This document shows positions 7,131-15,203 of a stretch of DNA of 48,535 bases, piece after piece; position 1 is the stretch's first letter, and every line of letters starts with the position of its first letter. Made by a program: the position numbers and the translations under genes. Origin of the DNA: Clostridiales bacterium (lineage in GTDB: Bacteria > Bacillota > Clostridia > Oscillospirales > QAKW01); NCBI GenBank assembly GCA_003343605.1, contig QAKW01000037.1:1-48535 (forward strand), given 5' to 3'. The notes under the pieces were generated by a model that ran no database searches, was not told the origin of the DNA, and saw only the letters and a list, made by a program, of their open reading frames with translations.

Positions 7131-8338
7131 CATGCTCCTTTTTCAAGCAGTTTTTTATAACTGATATCCATTCCCAGCGCTCCCAGGGGGGCTGTTATAA
7201 GAATTGCCAAAACCGCTACCGATAAAACAATTTTTCCGCAGGGCAGGCCAAGCGTCAGCGGCACTGATCCAATCGCGGCCTGCACCGTTGCTTTGGGAAG
7301 ATAGGCAATCATGCAAAACAGCCTCTCTTTCCAATTCAGCCTTGATCGTATCAAACAGACCATGACCCCCGCCGCCCGAAAAAGCAGTGCCAGAAAAATC
7401 ATTCCGATTGCGTTAAGTCCGGCTTCCAGGGTATAGCGAATATCCACGGCAGCGCCTACCAATACAAATAAAATAACCTCAGCGGCCAGCCAAAGCTTAC
7501 CAAATTTTTCAGACAGCCGCCCGGAGACGCATTCTGCACTTCTCATTTTCAGCATACAGGCCATGCTTACCACCGCCAGCAGGCCGGAAATGCTGATCAT
7601 TTCCTGCAGCCAATCTTCCATGGCGACCAGCCAAAACGAAACGCCCAGAATGATGATACACTTTATACTGTTTCTTACGCCATGTTTATGGGCATATGCC
7701 TTCTCAAAAAAGAAACTGAGAAGCCACCCGGCAGCAGCACCAGCCAAAACACCCAAAATAATAGCGCAAGGGATCCCGGCAATGTCGGCAATGCGTATCT
7801 TCTCTCCCTGCGCCATCCCTAAAAAGGAGGTAAATAATACGATCACAAAAATATCATCACAGGAAGCTCCGGCCATAATCAATTGGGGAATACTGTTTTT
7901 CATTCCATATTTCTGTTCTATCAGCTGCACCATCCGGGGCACAACAACCGCCGGAGAGACCGCCCCCAAAACCGTTCCCAAAACGGCCGCTTCAATTCGG
8001 GTCATGCCAAGAACTTTGGGCGCAAACAGAATAAAAGCCAATATCTCAAAGCTGGCCGGAACAAACGACATCATCACCGCCGACCGGCCGACTTTTTTTA
8101 AATCAGCAAGATTCAGCGAAAGGCCGGCTTTCAGCAGAATGATAATGAGCGCCATTTTTCTCAATTCCGCGGAGATGGAAAGGATAGAGGGATCAAGAAA
8201 ATCTAAAACATATGGTCCCAGAATGATCCCGGTAATCAGCATTCCCACCATGCGGGGCAGCTTCAGGCTCTGGCAAACGGCTGCCATTGCCAACCCAATA
8301 AGAAAAATAAGCGCCAGGGAAGTCAGCATAAAAATCAC
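7130..8338 (-). CDS. cation:proton antiporter under fluoride riboswitch control
   Basis: 402 aa. A polytopic membrane protein with 11-12 hydrophobic segments and the cation:proton antiporter (CPA) layout: LKLPRMVGMLITGIILGPYVLDFL near the N-terminus, LLKAGLSLNL, VLGAVSPAVVVPRM and AGASCDDIFVIVLF (conserved acidic pair) in the middle. The start has GAGGAGTG seven bases upstream. Its leader holds a fluoride aptamer overlapping a terminator (8351-8444). Antiporters of this kind are one of the gene classes known to follow fluoride riboswitches beside crcB and eriC-F. A role in fluoride tolerance, either direct export or pH/ion homeostasis, is therefore likely; the transported ions cannot be read from sequence. 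Confidence 0.88.
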   Translation of the reverse strand: MIFMLTSLALIFLIGLAMAAVCQSLKLPRMVGMLITGIILGPYVLDFLDPSILSISAELRKMALIIILLKAGLSLNLADLKKVGRSAVMMSFVPASFEILAFILFAPKVLGMTRIEAAVLGTVLGAVSPAVVVPRMVQLIEQKYGMKNSIPQLIMAGASCDDIFVIVLFTSFLGMAQGEKIRIADIAGIPCAIILGVLAGAAAGWLLSFFFEKAYAHKHGVRNSIKCIIILGVSFWLVAMEDWLQEMISISGLLAVVSMACMLKMRSAECVSGRLSEKFGKLWLAAEVILFVLVGAAVDIRYTLEAGLNAIGMIFLALLFRAAGVMVCLIRSRLNWKERLFCMIAYLPKATVQAAIGSVPLTLGLPCGKIVLSVAVLAILITAPLGALGMDISYKKLLEKGA

Positions 8339-8350
8339 TCCTCATGCCGC

Positions 8351-8400
8351 AAAAAAAGCTGATGATTTCTGCGACAGTTTAAATCACAGAAGTCATCAGC
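8351..8400 (-). terminator. riboswitch terminator hairpin upstream of antiporter
   Basis: Minus strand GCTGATGACTTCTG (8400-8387) pairs with CAGAAATCATCAGC (8371-8358), then seven Ts (8357-8351). The 5' arm is the 3' part of the fluoride aptamer, so aptamer folding and termination exclude each other. It ends about 12 bases before the start codon. Confidence 0.88.
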
Positions 8401-8444
8401 CTTAAAAGCAGTTTCGGGGCGCCCCGAGGGAGAACTTCATTCCC
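8385..8444 (-). ncRNA. fluoride (crcB-motif) riboswitch aptamer
   Basis: On the minus strand the signature blocks appear in order: GGGAATGAAGTTCTCCC (8444-8428), a GC-rich hairpin CGGGGCGCCCCG, AAACTGC, and GGCTGATGACTTCTG (8401-8387). The family pattern is GG-GATG--GTTC-CC ... AAC-GC ... GGCTGATGA--CC. The AAG/CTT bases that should pair between the first and last blocks do so. Fluoride binding should hold the last block in the aptamer and stop it from forming the terminator arm, turning the antiporter on. Confidence 0.85.
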
Positions 8445-8451
8445 ATGGCTT

Positions 8452-8480
8452 ATTATATACGCTTCCGATGGAGATGTCAA
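8452..8480 (-). promoter_or_regulatory. consensus promoter of the fluoride-responsive transcript
   Basis: Minus strand TTGACA (8480-8475), 17 bases, TATAAT (8457-8452). Transcription would begin at about 8445, exactly at the first base of the aptamer. Confidence 0.85.
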
Positions 8481-8490
8481 CCACCGTTTT

Positions 8491-9357
8491 TTAACATGCC
8501 CCTCCAACCTTAAGCGAATTGAAAACCGTACCGATATCTGCTTCCAGACATATCGACCGCGCTTCGATTTTATGCGGGCAAACGGCTTCTTTCTCATTGA
8601 TACAAGCATAGACCGCTTTTGGATTTTGCGCCGTCATCTGCCAGAACGGATATTTGATAATGCCCGGAGTGTTATACCCCACGCCAAGCTCCAAAAATAA
8701 AATTTTCTGATTTTGCCGTAAAAGCAAAAAATTTTCATACCGTTTCGCGGCCTGAATCCAGCCTTTATCTTCCACAAACTTTTCATCGGTCCGCAGGTTC
8801 ACCGTCAGCGGCCGCCCGCATTGCGGACATTTCGGAATCAGTGCCGCCGGAATTTTCATATTGATCTGCTCCGCTATCATCCGGCGTACAGCCGCTTCAT
8901 TTTCATACGTATTGGTATTGCAGGGCGCCGAACACTGGAAAAGTCCGTAATCCCCCTGCGTGTAAAACAGCCGGGTTTTATCAAAGCCCGCTTTCTGAAA
9001 GCAGTGATCCACATTGGTAGTAACCACAAAATAGACTTTCCCGCCGATCTGCTGCAGGAGATCTTCATACAACGGCTTCGGCGTGTTCAAATAGCGGTTT
9101 ATATAGATATTTCTCGACCAGTATGCCCAGTATTCTTCCGGTGTTTGAAAGGGATAAAAACCGCCGGTATACATATCATGGAACCCATATTTTGCTTCAA
9201 AATCAGAAAAATACTGATGGAAGCGAGCCCCATTATAAGTGAATCCCGCAGAGACAGAAAGCCCTGCCCCGGCGCCAACGATGATCGCATCGGCTGTGTC
9301 AATTGCGGCTTTCAGGCGCTTGATTTGCATGAAGTAGCTTTTTGTAGATTTCATCAT
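8491..9357 (-). CDS. SirTM-type macrodomain-associated sirtuin (protein ADP-ribosyltransferase)
   Basis: 288 aa from the ATG at 9357, which has AAGGA five bases upstream; another start at 9375 with AAGGTG is possible. Sirtuin NAD-binding motif AIIVGAGAGLSVSAGF near residue 25, TTNVDHCFQKAGF where sirtuins carry TxNxDxL, a zinc pair CPQCGRP and LELGVGYNTPGII. It resembles the SirTM class, which ADP-ribosylates lipoylated or other carrier proteins rather than deacetylating lysines. The tight link to a macrodomain gene, overlapping by 59 bases, is the class hallmark. In described operons a GcvH-like carrier (GcvH-L) and a lipoate ligase (LplA2) accompany it; neither is present here. Confidence 0.82.
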   Translation of the reverse strand: MMKSTKSYFMQIKRLKAAIDTADAIIVGAGAGLSVSAGFTYNGARFHQYFSDFEAKYGFHDMYTGGFYPFQTPEEYWAYWSRNIYINRYLNTPKPLYEDLLQQIGGKVYFVVTTNVDHCFQKAGFDKTRLFYTQGDYGLFQCSAPCNTNTYENEAAVRRMIAEQINMKIPAALIPKCPQCGRPLTVNLRTDEKFVEDKGWIQAAKRYENFLLLRQNQKILFLELGVGYNTPGIIKYPFWQMTAQNPKAVYACINEKEAVCPHKIEARSICLEADIGTVFNSLKVGGAC

Positions 9358-10099
9358 CGATTTCCTTGAAGACATTAAATATCACCTTGATCCCGCTTTG
9401 TTTTTGCCTCAGGTATTCCCTCACCGTATTTACTGCGATTGTTGCCGCCAAATGATGCGGGAAATTATATTCACCCGTTGAAATACAGCAAAATGCAATA
9501 CTTTTTATATCATTTTGCGCGGCAAGTGCCAAACAGGAACGATAGCAGGAGGCCAGCATCTTTTCGTCCTCTTGCGTCACCCTTCCCCTGATCATGGGGC
9601 CCACTGTATGCAGCACATAACGGCAGGGCAGGTTAAAGGCAGGCGTGAGCTTTGCTCCGCCTGTTTTTTCCGCATGCCCCTGCCGCAGCATCAGCCCGGC
9701 ACAGGCAAGGCGGAGCTGCACCCCGCTGAACGTGTGGATCTGATTATCGATACAGTTGTGGTTTGGGCAGAAGCATCCGAGCAGTTGTGCATTGGCGGCG
9801 TTTACGATCGCTTCGCAGCGCAGCGCTGTAATATCGCCCCGCCACAGATAAATCTGATTGCGCAAAGGCTTTAATGCGGATAGATCGGTAATGCCTTTTC
9901 TTGCAGTTTCCTCCTGTAAATAGGCGTCTTGTATCTCTAAAAACTCCTTTGCTGCGGGGGCAGGCATGCGTTGATTGAAAAGTGAACGGAGCAGCGCTTT
10001 TTGCTGCGGCTCGCCTTCAGGGATCATGATCTCTGCGTCAGCCGCCCGTTCTTTCATTAAGGCTTGAATTAAATAGAGTCTCCGGCTCTCCTGTGTCAT
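9299..10099 (-). CDS. macrodomain ADP-ribosyl hydrolase (SirTM partner)
   Basis: 266 aa. Helical N-terminal extension of about 90 residues, then a macrodomain: LWRGDITALRCEAIVNAANAQLLG near residues 95-118, GGAKLTPAFNLPCRYVLHTVGP and FCCISTGEYNFPHHLAA. Between them is a Cys/His-rich stretch, CFCPNHNCIDNQIHTFSG, as in the zinc-dependent macrodomains that partner SirTM. It should remove the ADP-ribose placed by the sirtuin encoded just downstream. The ATG at 10099 has AGGAGA nine bases upstream; an upstream TTG at 10132 is less likely. The gene follows the MBL-like gene by 35 bases, so all three are probably one operon. Confidence 0.85.
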   Translation of the reverse strand: MTQESRRLYLIQALMKERAADAEIMIPEGEPQQKALLRSLFNQRMPAPAAKEFLEIQDAYLQEETARKGITDLSALKPLRNQIYLWRGDITALRCEAIVNAANAQLLGCFCPNHNCIDNQIHTFSGVQLRLACAGLMLRQGHAEKTGGAKLTPAFNLPCRYVLHTVGPMIRGRVTQEDEKMLASCYRSCLALAAQNDIKSIAFCCISTGEYNFPHHLAATIAVNTVREYLRQKQSGIKVIFNVFKEIDDEIYKKLLHANQAPESRN

Positions 10100-10134
10100 C
10101 TCCGATTTTCTCCTGAATACCTGTGCTTGCAATT

Positions 10135-10926
10135 TTAAGCAAAAAAGAATCCTGCCGTCATATCGAGGTAATTCTGTCCGCTGTACTGCGGATATTCTTT
10201 ACCAATCTCTGCTTTAAACTCATCTGCGTTTTGAACGCCTGCGGCGATCTTTTTGAGGGTTTCCAGATAGTCGATCTTTGTCTGTGCGTCCTTCAAATCC
10301 TCCGGGGTATAGTGAGAGGTGAGAATCAGGTCATAGCCCTTTTCAATGTAGTTGCGAAGCTCCGCGATCATTGCATCGGCATGGTCTGCGCCCGCAACGA
10401 TGGAGTGACAGTCATGACCCAACATATGCGTGTAAATAGCGTTGATTTCGGGAATCTCCACATCAAAGGCGTCGTCTGTCTGCTTGATAACAAAATCAAT
10501 CCCGCCGATTTTCACCTTACCCGCCTTTATTAGATTGGTAATTTTGTGAACGGAGGAATCAAAGATTTCCCCGAATGCGCCGGCAAAGTTATCGATCAAA
10601 GCCTTGCCGCCGCCATTTTTAGAGAAGGTGGCAGCATTCTGTGTTGCATACTTCGGAACTTCGGGAAGGAAGGTAGCCCCTGCGCCGTGGTAAGCAACGA
10701 GCATTCCCTCAATCTCAACATCCCTCAGATATTCCGTAAGCTCTTTAATGTTGTCAAAAAAGCATGGAGATTCAACGATAACGGCCTTGCCGTTTTTCTC
10801 AATGATAAAGACCTCATCAACGATAAAGTCGTTGGTTTTGTATGCGTGCAGCTTTACGCCGCCAAAATCATAGACGTTCATTTCGCCTTTGGCGAGCTTT
10901 CTGGTGGTAAATGTATTCTTATTCAT
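10135..10926 (-). CDS. MBL-fold-like protein
   Basis: 263 aa. Reads as a metallo-beta-lactamase-fold protein with a reduced metal site: VAYHGAGATF stands where HxHxDH is usual, and later strands give YTHMLGHDCHSIV and LTSHYTPEDL, which could supply two further His ligands. A hydrolytic role is uncertain because the canonical motif is incomplete. The start is preceded by AGGAGG and a TTTACA-17-TATAAT promoter. It is divergent from an HxlR regulator and is the first gene ahead of macrodomain and SirTM. Substrate unknown. Confidence 0.7.
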   Translation of the reverse strand: MNKNTFTTRKLAKGEMNVYDFGGVKLHAYKTNDFIVDEVFIIEKNGKAVIVESPCFFDNIKELTEYLRDVEIEGMLVAYHGAGATFLPEVPKYATQNAATFSKNGGGKALIDNFAGAFGEIFDSSVHKITNLIKAGKVKIGGIDFVIKQTDDAFDVEIPEINAIYTHMLGHDCHSIVAGADHADAMIAELRNYIEKGYDLILTSHYTPEDLKDAQTKIDYLETLKKIAAGVQNADEFKAEIGKEYPQYSGQNYLDMTAGFFFA

Positions 10927-11000
10927 GATAAGGCTCCTCCTGAAATGTGGATTTACAGTCTAAAGCGTTGGAGCGGCCGTTCTCTGTTTGCTTTATCTGC

Positions 11001-11029
11001 ATTATACACAAGCCGGTTTATTCTGTAAA
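11001..11029 (-). promoter_or_regulatory. promoter of MBL-macrodomain-SirTM operon
   Basis: Minus strand TTTACA (11029-11024), 17 bases, TATAAT (11006-11001), leaving a 5' leader of about 68 bases. Confidence 0.75.
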
Positions 11030-11102
11030 GTAAGCACATTATTGTGCCGTAGTAACAAAAAAGAAACTATTATGTTGCGGCAAGGGATTTCCAACCGATC
11101 CA

Positions 11103-11131
11103 TTGACCTGTTGCACGAAATATGGTAGAAT
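11103..11131 (+). promoter_or_regulatory. promoter of hxlR-type regulator
   Basis: TTGACC (11103-11108), 17 bases, TAGAAT (11126-11131), 30 bases before the start. It is about 75 bases from the divergent MBL promoter, so one regulator could control both. Confidence 0.7.
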
Positions 11132-11160
11132 ATAATTAATATATTTTGGGAGGCGCTGAA

Positions 11161-11496
11161 ATGAAAGAATCTAACGCGGCGAAGGAGCTGCCGGCTTGCC
11201 CTGTTGAAACAACGCTGATGCTCATCGGCGATAAATGGAAGGTTTTGATATTGCGGGATCTGCTTCCCGGCACCAAGCGCTTTGGGGAGCTGAAAAGATC
11301 GATCGGCAGCGTATCCCAAAAGGTGCTCACCGCGCAGCTGCGCGATATGGAAAGAAGCGGGCTTGTGCAACGCAGGGTATATGCAGAAGTGCCGCCGCGC
11401 GTAGAATATTCGCTCACAGAATTGGGGAAAAGCCTGAAGCCCATTCTGGATTCCATGCAGAACTGGGGCGAAGGATATAAAGCTTCGCGTGTCTGA
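11161..11496 (+). CDS. HxlR-family winged-helix regulator
   Basis: 111 aa. Single-domain HxlR protein: CPVETTLMLIGDKWKVLIL, RFGELKRSIGSVSQKVLTAQL, and the wing VPPRVEYSLTELGKSL. An early Cys (in ELPACPVE) is at the position used as a redox or electrophile sensor in many HxlR proteins such as YodB/HypR; its role here is inferred. The ATG at 11161 follows GGGAGG by seven bases. It faces the MBL-macrodomain-SirTM operon and is its most likely regulator, which would suit a stress-induced ADP-ribosylation system. Confidence 0.88.
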   Translation: MKESNAAKELPACPVETTLMLIGDKWKVLILRDLLPGTKRFGELKRSIGSVSQKVLTAQLRDMERSGLVQRRVYAEVPPRVEYSLTELGKSLKPILDSMQNWGEGYKASRV

Positions 11497-11555
11497 ATAT
11501 CCATTGCTTTCAATCAGTATCGATAGAATAGCCGCTTCGAATGGAGGTATACAAG

Positions 11556-11792
11556 ATGAAAAAAACCGGTTTATTCATTGTGTTTTTTATGGTTGCTTTT
11601 GCTGCTGCATATCTGGCATGCTGTTACCTGGTTCCGGGTTGGAGAATAAAATTGGCTGCCGATTCCTTTACCTATTTCCTTGAAAGTATAAAACACATGG
11701 CATTTCTGAAAAGTATGATTTCGCTCGGGGTTGGCTTGATTGCAGGAGCAATCCCCGTTGTTTCCTGCAGAATGAAAACAAAGCAGCAATAA
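11556..11792 (+). CDS. small two-helix membrane protein
   Basis: 78 aa. Two hydrophobic segments (about residues 5-25 and 52-70) joined by a polar linker, with a basic C-terminus. No recognised family. GGAGG lies eight bases before the ATG. It is 60 bases after the HxlR gene and before a strong terminator, so the two probably share a transcript. Confidence 0.65.
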   Translation: MKKTGLFIVFFMVAFAAAYLACCYLVPGWRIKLAADSFTYFLESIKHMAFLKSMISLGVGLIAGAIPVVSCRMKTKQQ

Positions 11793-11837
11793 AACAAAAT
11801 GATTGGCTTTTCATGCTTTTTTCGCCCTATGCGTAAA

Positions 11838-11880
11838 ATAGACCTTATGAGATTGTTTTCTCATAAGGTCTATTCTTTTT
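11838..11880. terminator. terminator between small membrane gene and acetyltransferase
   Basis: A perfect 15-base stem (11838-11852 with 11859-11873) carrying GACCTTATGAGA, followed by TCTTTTT on plus and TTTACG on minus. It serves convergent genes. Confidence 0.85.
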
Positions 11881-12400
11881 AAAATGAAAGTTCCTTTAGA
11901 AAAAATCGGTTCATGGTGCTGTGCGGAGTTTCTTTCGGTTTATCTACTTGATGATAGCCGCGTTTTTTATATAAAATAATTGCGCTTTCAAGATTTGTAT
12001 GCGTTTCCAGATATAACCTCCGATAGCCGATTTCTTTGGCGTAGGTTTCCACGGCCTGCATAAGCGCCTTTCCAAACCCCTTACCCTTTGCCTTGTCCGT
12101 CAAATAGAGTTTCTGCACCTCTGCACAGTTGGGTAAACCGTCAAATTCAGCAATACCGACCCCGCCTATCACGGCACCCGCTTTATCTGTCGCGATGAAA
12201 TAGGCTCTCTTTTCCGGGAAACAATTATAGTATTCACTGAGGTGATCGAGTTCCGGATCAAAATATGCGGTTCCGGGAATATCCAAATGAAATTTTTTCA
12301 AATTCATCCGAATGATCTCTGCAATAATAGAATCATCCGCAGCGGTTATTAGGCGAATATTCTGGAATTTTAAGGAATCAAAAATCTTTTTTCGATTCAA
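11879..12400 (-). CDS. GNAT-family N-acetyltransferase
   Basis: 173 aa. GNAT fold with the acetyl-CoA loop in VQKLYLTDKAKGKGFGKALM (about residues 92-111) and the later YLETHTNLESAIILYKKRGY block. The start appears to be TTG at 12400, as no ATG lies close, with GGATGTGA upstream. It stands alone between a terminator and guaA. The acceptor is unknown. Confidence 0.78.
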   Translation of the reverse strand: MNRKKIFDSLKFQNIRLITAADDSIIAEIIRMNLKKFHLDIPGTAYFDPELDHLSEYYNCFPEKRAYFIATDKAGAVIGGVGIAEFDGLPNCAEVQKLYLTDKAKGKGFGKALMQAVETYAKEIGYRRLYLETHTNLESAIILYKKRGYHQVDKPKETPHSTMNRFFLKELSF

Positions 12401-12462
12401 CGCTAAATCACATCCAGTTAAAAAAATAATGCATAAGAAAGTATAACATAAAATACAGAAAA

Positions 12463-12506
12463 CAAAAAATCCCTGAAGCCCTTGAAGACCAAGTACTCCA
12501 GGGATT
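12463..12506 (-). terminator. terminator downstream of guaA
   Basis: AATCCCTG (12468-12475) pairs with CAGGGATT (12499-12506), with an inner CTTG/CAAG stem; on the minus strand it runs into TTTTTTG. Closes the trpS-tagO-mnaA-guaA gene run. Confidence 0.7.
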
Positions 12507-12513
12507 CATTCCA

Positions 12514-14043
12514 TTATTCCCACTCAATGGTTGCCGGCGGTTTGGAGGTGATATCGTAAACCACCCGGTTAATATGCCCCACTTCATTAATCACGCGGGA
12601 AGATACTCGTTCCAATATCTCATACGGAATACGCGCCCAGTCGGCCGTCATGAAATCGCCGGTCACCACACCTCTCAGCGCAAGGGTATAGTCGTATGTG
12701 CGTGCATCGCCCATTACGCCAACAGACCGCATATCGGTCAGCACAGCAAAATACTGGCTGATCTCGCTCTCCAGTCCCGCATTTGCAATTTCCTCCCGGA
12801 AGATCGCATCGGCGTCTTGCAAAATTTCCACCTTTTCGGGGGTAATCTCTCCGATGATCCGCACAGCAAGGCCCGGCCCCGGAAAAGGCTGCCGCCCCAC
12901 CAGATACTCCGGCAGCCCCAGTTCCCGGCCCAAAGCACGCACTTCATCTTTAAATAAAGAACGAAGCGGCTCAATGATTTCTTTGAAATCCACATAATCC
13001 GGAAGCCCGCCAACATTATGGTGGCTCTTGATCACCGCCGCATCGCCTGCGCCGGATTCAATCACATCCGGATAAATCGTGCCCTGAACCAGATAATCAA
13101 CCGTGCCGATTCTTTTCGCTTCCCGCTCAAATACGCGGATAAATTCTTCACCGATGATTTTTCGCTTGGTTTCCGGATTACGCACGCCCCGGAGCTTTTC
13201 CAGAAAGATCGGGCCGGCGTTTACCCGCACCAGATTAAAATGAAAGTCGCGGAAAGCCGCTTCCACTTCATCACCTTCGTTTTTGCGCATCAGTCCGTGA
13301 TCCACAAAAATGCAGGTTAACTGCTCTCCCACTGCGCGGCTGAGCAACGCCGCCGCCACAGAGGAATCCACGCCGCCGCTCAGCGCCAGCAATACTTTCT
13401 TTGCGCCGATTTTTTCCTTCAGCGCCTGAACGGTATTTTCCGCATAAGCGGCCATCTCCCAATCTCCGGAACAGCCGGCCACATGAAACAAAAAATTTTT
13501 CAGAATCTGCGTTCCCTGCCTGGTATGCGTGACCTCCGGATGGAACTGCACTGCGTATAGCTTTCGCGCATCGCAGCCAAAAGCCGCATTGGGGCAGGTC
13601 TGGGTAAAGGCCAAATTTTGAAATCCCGCCGGCAGCTGCGCAACAAAATCCGTATGGCTCATCCAGCAGGTATTATTTTTTTCGATGCCGGAAAACAGCG
13701 GATGCTCCCTGTATGTAATATCTGTTTTGCCATATTCCCGCTCAGGCGCGCTCTGCACCTGCCCGCCCAGGGAATGCGCCAGCAGCTGCGCGCCGTAGCA
13801 GATCCCCAGAATAGGAATGCCGCTCTCAAAAATTGCTTTTGGAACCACCGGCGCGCCCGCTCCGTAAACACTGTTGGGGCCGCCGGTAAAAATAATTGCC
13901 TTCGGGTTTAATGCCTGTATTTCTTCCATCGAAACTGTATAGGGCTTTACCTCGCAGTAAACATTGCATTCCCGCACCCGACGTGCAATCAGTTGATTAT
14001 ACTGCCCGCCAAAATCCAATATCAATACCAGCTCGTTCTTCAT
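12514..14043 (-). CDS. guaA: GMP synthase (glutamine-hydrolysing)
   Basis: 509 aa, full length. Makes GMP from XMP, glutamine and ATP. The class I amidotransferase half has the nucleophile motif GICYGAQ (about residue 82) and FHPEVTHT for the catalytic His/Glu. The ATP-pyrophosphatase P-loop is LALSGGVDSSVAAALL, followed by QGTIYPDVIESG, KSHHNVGGLP, QPFPGPGLAVR and the C-terminal KPPATIEWE. Its start overlaps the mnaA stop by ATGA. This is the active enzyme of the window and the reference for the shortened paralogue at 222-1523. Confidence 0.96.
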   Translation of the reverse strand: MKNELVLILDFGGQYNQLIARRVRECNVYCEVKPYTVSMEEIQALNPKAIIFTGGPNSVYGAGAPVVPKAIFESGIPILGICYGAQLLAHSLGGQVQSAPEREYGKTDITYREHPLFSGIEKNNTCWMSHTDFVAQLPAGFQNLAFTQTCPNAAFGCDARKLYAVQFHPEVTHTRQGTQILKNFLFHVAGCSGDWEMAAYAENTVQALKEKIGAKKVLLALSGGVDSSVAAALLSRAVGEQLTCIFVDHGLMRKNEGDEVEAAFRDFHFNLVRVNAGPIFLEKLRGVRNPETKRKIIGEEFIRVFEREAKRIGTVDYLVQGTIYPDVIESGAGDAAVIKSHHNVGGLPDYVDFKEIIEPLRSLFKDEVRALGRELGLPEYLVGRQPFPGPGLAVRIIGEITPEKVEILQDADAIFREEIANAGLESEISQYFAVLTDMRSVGVMGDARTYDYTLALRGVVTGDFMTADWARIPYEILERVSSRVINEVGHINRVVYDITSKPPATIEWE

Positions 14044-15203
14044 GCTTTTCCTCTCTGTTCAACCTGAAATTCCTCGGGTCTTGGGCCCTTTCCAAAATGA
14101 TAAAGAATGGCATCAACAATCCGTTTTGCCGCTTTCCCATCCCCATAGGGATTCACTGCCTTCGCCATCTGCATATAGGCCTGCGGGCTGGAGAGCAGCT
14201 CATTGGCCATCCTGCATATCGTTTCAGGATCGATTCCCGCCATGCGCACAGTGCCATATTCCACCGCCTCCGGCCGCTCCGTTTCGGTACGCAGCACCAA
14301 TACCGGTTTTCCCAAAGCAGGCGCCTCTTCCTGAAGGCCTCCGCTATCCGTCATCACCAGGTAACAGCGTTCCATCAGGTTATGCATATCAAAAACATCC
14401 AAAGGATCCGTAAGATAAATGCGCGCGCATCCACCCAAGATCTCTTTTGCAACTTCCCGCACCGCCGGATTCAGGTGAACCGGATAGACAATCTGAACAT
14501 CCGGATTCTCCTCCGCAATTCTGCGAATCGCCCGGCAGATCCCGCGCAGCGGAGCGCCAAGATTTTCCCGCCGGTGTGCAGTTACCAGAAGCACTCTTCC
14601 CGCCTGAAAATCAAGGGTGTTTAAAGTGGGATTCTGAAAAGAATATTCTTTCTGCACCGTCATTTTAAGAGCGTCGATCACCGTATTGCCCGTAACAAAC
14701 ACCTGCCCCTGGGCTGCTTCTTTTGCAAGATTCTGTTTGTTTGCGCAAGTCGGCGCAAAATGAAGATCGCAAAGCCTTGTAATCAGGCAGCGGTTCATCT
14801 CCTCTGGATAGGGGGAATATTTATCGTAGGTCCTTAGCCCCGCCTCAACATGCCCAACCGCTACCTGCGCATAGAAGCCGGCCAGCGCGCCGGCAAACGC
14901 CGTGGTGGTATCACCGTGAACCAACAGCAGATCAGGCGCCTCCTGCCGGAAAATTTTCTCCATCCCCTCCAAAACACCGGATGTAATGGTGGTGATGGTC
15001 TGGCTTGGTTTCATAATATCCAGATTAAACTGCGCGTTTACTGCAAACGCGCAAAGCACCTGCTGCAGCATCTCCCGATGCTGCCCGGAAAGGCAAACAA
15101 CGCTTTGAATAAGCGCTTCCTGCTCCAGTGCCTTCAGTACCGGCACCATCTTGATTGCTTCCGGCCGTGTGCCAAATAGGGATAAAACCTTAATTCTGCT
15201 CAC
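14040..15203 (-). CDS. mnaA: UDP-N-acetylglucosamine 2-epimerase (non-hydrolysing)
   Basis: 387 aa. Interconverts UDP-GlcNAc and UDP-ManNAc, supplying ManNAc for teichoic-acid linkage units or other secondary wall polymers. Family motifs: LFGTRPEAIKMVPVL at the N-terminus, VHGDTTTAFAGALAGF, VGHVEAGLRTYDKYSPYPEEMNR, TAHRRENLG and DSGGLQEEAPALGKPVLVLR. The likely start is GTG at 15203, with AGGAGG six bases upstream, overlapping the end of tagO by 14 bases. An ATG-started longer frame gives an arginine-rich leader without family support. Confidence 0.94.
   Translation of the reverse strand: MSRIKVLSLFGTRPEAIKMVPVLKALEQEALIQSVVCLSGQHREMLQQVLCAFAVNAQFNLDIMKPSQTITTITSGVLEGMEKIFRQEAPDLLLVHGDTTTAFAGALAGFYAQVAVGHVEAGLRTYDKYSPYPEEMNRCLITRLCDLHFAPTCANKQNLAKEAAQGQVFVTGNTVIDALKMTVQKEYSFQNPTLNTLDFQAGRVLLVTAHRRENLGAPLRGICRAIRRIAEENPDVQIVYPVHLNPAVREVAKEILGGCARIYLTDPLDVFDMHNLMERCYLVMTDSGGLQEEAPALGKPVLVLRTETERPEAVEYGTVRMAGIDPETICRMANELLSSPQAYMQMAKAVNPYGDGKAAKRIVDAILYHFGKGPRPEEFQVEQRGKA

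Noticed and set aside
7563..8405. 280-codon plus-strand frame opposite the antiporter
   Set aside because: Shadow of the membrane protein gene, with serine/threonine/lysine-rich unstructured composition.
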